35,335 nt of DNA. It comes from Gammaproteobacteria bacterium (GTDB taxonomy: Bacteria > Pseudomonadota > Gammaproteobacteria > JAJDOJ01). The stretch covers positions 1 to 35,335 of the forward strand of contig JALSSO010000120.1 of the NCBI GenBank assembly GCA_026984215.1, written 5' to 3'. Under the pieces are notes generated by a model that was not told the origin of the DNA, did no database searches, and saw only the letters and a list, made by a program, of their open reading frames with translations. Numbering within the stretch: the stretch's first letter is position 1; every line of letters starts with the position of its first letter. The translations under genes and the position numbers were made by a program. Of this stretch, positions 32,861-35,335 are shown in pieces.

Positions 32861-35253
32861 GCCGGGAGATCCCCGCAGCCTTCGACGAACGGCGCGCGGT
32901 GCGGCGCGCCGCCGTGCTCGGCGCCGGCGTGATGGGGTCGCAGATCGCGGCCCTGCTGGCGGCGGCCGGCCTGGAGGTGGACCTGTTCGAGCTACCGGGC
33001 GAGGGGGCCGACCGCCGCGCCCCCGCCCGGCGTGCCATCGAGGCGCTGAAGGGCGTGAGTCCACCGGCCCTGGCCGATGGGGCCTCGCTTCAGCGGTTGC
33101 GGCCGGCTTCCTACGAGGACGATCTCGACCGGCTGGGCCGGGCCGGCCTGGTGATTGAGGCGGTGGTCGAGCGAGAAGAGATCAAGCGGGCGCTGTACGC
33201 GCGCATCGCGGCACATCTGGCGCCGGACGCCGTGCTTGCCACCAACACCTCCGGAATCCCCTTGCACCGGCTGGCCGCGGAGTTGGACGATGGGCTCGCC
33301 GCTCGGTTCTGCGGGATGCATTTTTTCAATCCGCCGCGCTACATGCACTTGTTGGAGCTGGTCCCTCACGACCGGGTGGCTCCAGCGGTGTTGGACTTCG
33401 TGGAGGCGTTCGCCACCACCGTGCTCGGCAAGGGGGTGGTGCGGGCGCGCGACACGGTGGGATTCGTGGGCAACCGGGTCGGCGCCTTCGCCGTGCTCTC
33501 GGTGCTGCACAACGCGGCGCGCTTCGGGCTCCCTCCGGACCTGGTGGACCGGCTCACCGGGCCCGGTATCGGTCGGCCCAAGTCGGCCACCTTCCGCACC
33601 CTGGATCTGGTGGGGCTGGACGTGTTCGCGCATGTGGTGGAGACCCTGGCCCGCTGCGCGACCGACGATCCGTGGCGGGCGCACTACCGACTGCCCGAAT
33701 GGATTCTCGCCTTGATCGAGCGGGGCGATCTGGGCCAGAAGACGGGTGCGGGGGTGTACCGCAAGCGCGCGGGAGTCATCGAGGTGGTGGACCCCGAGAC
33801 CCTGGAGTACCGCCCGGCCGAGGGACGGCCGGACCCGCGCGTGGCGCAGATCCTGCGCCTGGACGACCCGGCGGCCCAGTACGAGGCCCTGGTGACCACC
33901 GACCACCCGCAGGCCCGTTTTCTGGCGGCCGCGTTCGCCGATCTGGACCACTTCTGCGCTTGGCACCTGGAGACCCTCGCCGACAGCGCCCGGGAGGTGG
34001 ACTTGGCGATGCGCTGGGGCTACGGCTGGCGTGCGGGACCGTTCGAATCCTGGCAGGCGGCGGGTTGGCAGCGGGTGGTGGAACGGATCAACGATCGCAT
34101 CGAACGGGGAGAGGCCCTGGCCCGTGTGCCGCTGCCCGAGTGGGCCGTGGATCCGCGCCGGGAGGGCGTGCACGGCCCGCGCGGGTCGTGGTCGCCGCGT
34201 GCCGGGCGGGATCTGCCGCGTCCCGACCGCCCCGTCTACCGCCGCCAGCTCGTGCCCGAGCGACTGCTCGGGGAGCCGCCGGTGCCGAAACCCACGCTGC
34301 TGGAACGGCCTGGTGTCCATCTGTGGGATCTGGGGGACCGGGTGGCGGTGCTCGAGTTCACCAGCTACATGCACACCATCGGCTCGGAGGTGATCGAGGG
34401 GGTGTTCGAGGCCGTGGACCTGGCCGAGCGGGACTGCCGGGCCTTGATCCTGTGGCAGGAGGAGCCGCCGTTCAGCGTGGGCGCCAACCTCATGGAGTTC
34501 CTGGCCGCGCTGGAGGAGGACGGGGTGGAAGCCGTCGAGCCCATGGTGGCGCGTTTCCAACAGGCCGCTCTGCGGCTCAAACACAGCGCGTTGCCGGTGA
34601 TCGCCGCCGTACAAGGCATGGCGCTGGGCGGGGGATGTGAGTTCCTCCTGCACTGCGACCTGCGCGTGGCGGCCTTGGAGAGCTACATAGGGTTGGTGGA
34701 GGCGGGGGTCGGGCTGATCCCCGCCGGAGGCGGCTGCAAGGAGCTGGCGCTGCGCTGCGAGGCCGAGAGTCACGGGGGAGACGTCTTTCCCCGCCTGCGG
34801 GACTGGTTCGAACGGGTGGGCATGGCGAGGACCTCGGGCAGCGGGCTGGAGGCGCGGGAATGGGGCTACCTACTCCCCCATGAGCCGGTGGTGTTCCATC
34901 CGCGCGAATTGCTGCACGTGGCCAAGGGCTACGGGCTCGCCCTGTACGAGGCGGGCTACCGGCCCCCGGCGCGGCGCGAGGACGTCCGGGTGGCCGGGGC
35001 CACGGGCCTGGCCAACCTGCGCGCGCACCTGGCCAATCTGCTGCGCGGCGGGTTCATCTCGGAGCACGATCACGAGGTCGGCGTGCGCCTGGCCACGGTG
35101 CTGTGCGGGGGCGAGGTGGATCCGGGCACGCGGGTGAGCGAGGACTGGCTCCTGGCCCTGGAACGGAAACACTTCCTGGCCCTGGCCGGGATGGAAAAGA
35201 CCCAGGCTCGCATCCAGCACACCCTGACCACGGGCAAGCCCTTGCGCAACTGA
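32857..35253 (+). CDS. 3-hydroxyacyl-CoA dehydrogenase/enoyl-CoA hydratase, FadN-like
   Basis: This 798-residue bifunctional enzyme performs the second and third steps of beta-oxidation. Unlike FadB/FadJ, the dehydrogenase comes first. The NAD-binding VLGAGVMGSQIA is near residue 20, and FCGMHFFNPPRYMHLLELV contains the catalytic histidine. GFVGNRVGAF and a second helical domain with RWGYGWRAGPFE follow. The hydratase fold fills about residues 480-780, with VQGMALGGGCEFLLHCD and YIGLVEAGVGLIPAGGG holding the oxyanion loop and glutamates. This order is that of FadN-type proteins. AAGGAGG lies 4 bp before the ATG at 32857, which overlaps the fadE stop. The thiolase partner would be expected just beyond 35335; the window ends 82 bp after this stop. 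Confidence 0.93.
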   Translation: MSREIPAAFDERRAVRRAAVLGAGVMGSQIAALLAAAGLEVDLFELPGEGADRRAPARRAIEALKGVSPPALADGASLQRLRPASYEDDLDRLGRAGLVIEAVVEREEIKRALYARIAAHLAPDAVLATNTSGIPLHRLAAELDDGLAARFCGMHFFNPPRYMHLLELVPHDRVAPAVLDFVEAFATTVLGKGVVRARDTVGFVGNRVGAFAVLSVLHNAARFGLPPDLVDRLTGPGIGRPKSATFRTLDLVGLDVFAHVVETLARCATDDPWRAHYRLPEWILALIERGDLGQKTGAGVYRKRAGVIEVVDPETLEYRPAEGRPDPRVAQILRLDDPAAQYEALVTTDHPQARFLAAAFADLDHFCAWHLETLADSAREVDLAMRWGYGWRAGPFESWQAAGWQRVVERINDRIERGEALARVPLPEWAVDPRREGVHGPRGSWSPRAGRDLPRPDRPVYRRQLVPERLLGEPPVPKPTLLERPGVHLWDLGDRVAVLEFTSYMHTIGSEVIEGVFEAVDLAERDCRALILWQEEPPFSVGANLMEFLAALEEDGVEAVEPMVARFQQAALRLKHSALPVIAAVQGMALGGGCEFLLHCDLRVAALESYIGLVEAGVGLIPAGGGCKELALRCEAESHGGDVFPRLRDWFERVGMARTSGSGLEAREWGYLLPHEPVVFHPRELLHVAKGYGLALYEAGYRPPARREDVRVAGATGLANLRAHLANLLRGGFISEHDHEVGVRLATVLCGGEVDPGTRVSEDWLLALERKHFLALAGMEKTQARIQHTLTTGKPLRN

Positions 35254-35335
35254 TGTCCACGGTGCGCACACGGCCGGTCGTCGGAAGCGAGGCCATGGGA
35301 GACGGGCGGATCCGCTGATTGGGATGGGGACGATG

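Noticed and set aside
30185-33064. 959-codon open frame on the minus strand opposite fadE.
   Set aside because: Same shadow composition; the plus strand encodes clear beta-oxidation enzymes there.
35253-35318. 21-codon frame overlapping the stop of the last gene (TGATG).
   Set aside because: Too short, no similarity to a leader or thiolase start. The thiolase, if present, would more likely begin at or after base 35333.

Overview
The window is a GC-rich chromosomal segment of a gammaproteobacterium. The evidence is conserved gene order: queA-tgt-yajC-secD-secF with suhB beside it, rsmA-apaG-apaH, a PsrA-like regulator in front of fadE, and a YdbH/YdbL-like envelope pair. The composition and the protein types (FimV-like, CTERM-sorted, exported proteins of unknown function) fit a Chromatiales/Ectothiorhodospira-like lineage, but that placement is inference. 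No phage, transposon, CRISPR array or plasmid function was found. The only phage-type sequence is an isolated Nu1-like DNA-binding protein.

Layout. 1-1135 (minus): the start of a possible sulfotransferase cut by the window edge, then a CPBP membrane protease. 1273-3617: a TetR/COQ9-like regulator converging on a long-chain acyl-CoA ligase (fadD), with 46 bp of overlap. 3690-5995: a short FimV-like LysM protein (minus), a Nu1-like winged-helix protein with its own terminator (plus), and an exported Pro/Gly repeat protein (minus). 6071-11824 (plus): an AsmA/YdbH-like protein, a DUF1318 lipoprotein, a YihY-family membrane protein, a MazG-like pyrophosphohydrolase and a TraB-family protein, mostly with short or overlapping junctions. 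11882-11968 (minus): tRNA-Leu(CAA). 12040-17382 (plus): queA-tgt-yajC-secD-secF, covering queuosine tRNA modification and the Sec accessory complex. 17464-18246 (minus): suhB. 18344-18862 (plus): an FmdB-type zinc ribbon protein. 18940-19635 (minus): an exported protein with a CTERM-like tail.

19834-23737 (minus) is a tightly coupled six-gene run: gamma-glutamylcyclotransferase, an SNase-like protein lacking the nuclease residues, an unknown protein, rsmA, apaG and apaH. 24129-26954 (plus) holds a small lipoprotein and two tandem paralogous exported proteins of unknown function, closed by a strong terminator. 27069-29466 (minus) holds two coupled unknown helical proteins and a Tim44-like protein. 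29782-35253 (plus) is a fatty-acid beta-oxidation operon: PsrA-like repressor, fadE, and a 3-hydroxyacyl-CoA dehydrogenase/enoyl-CoA hydratase. A thiolase would be expected just past the right edge.

Most of the window is housekeeping. The least explained parts are the tandem exported paralogs and their structured leader, the pseudo-nuclease and unknown protein coupled to rsmA, the Pro/Gly repeat protein, the stand-alone Nu1-like protein, and the 27-28 kb unknown pair. I did not find a convincing new multi-gene system. These are individual leads.
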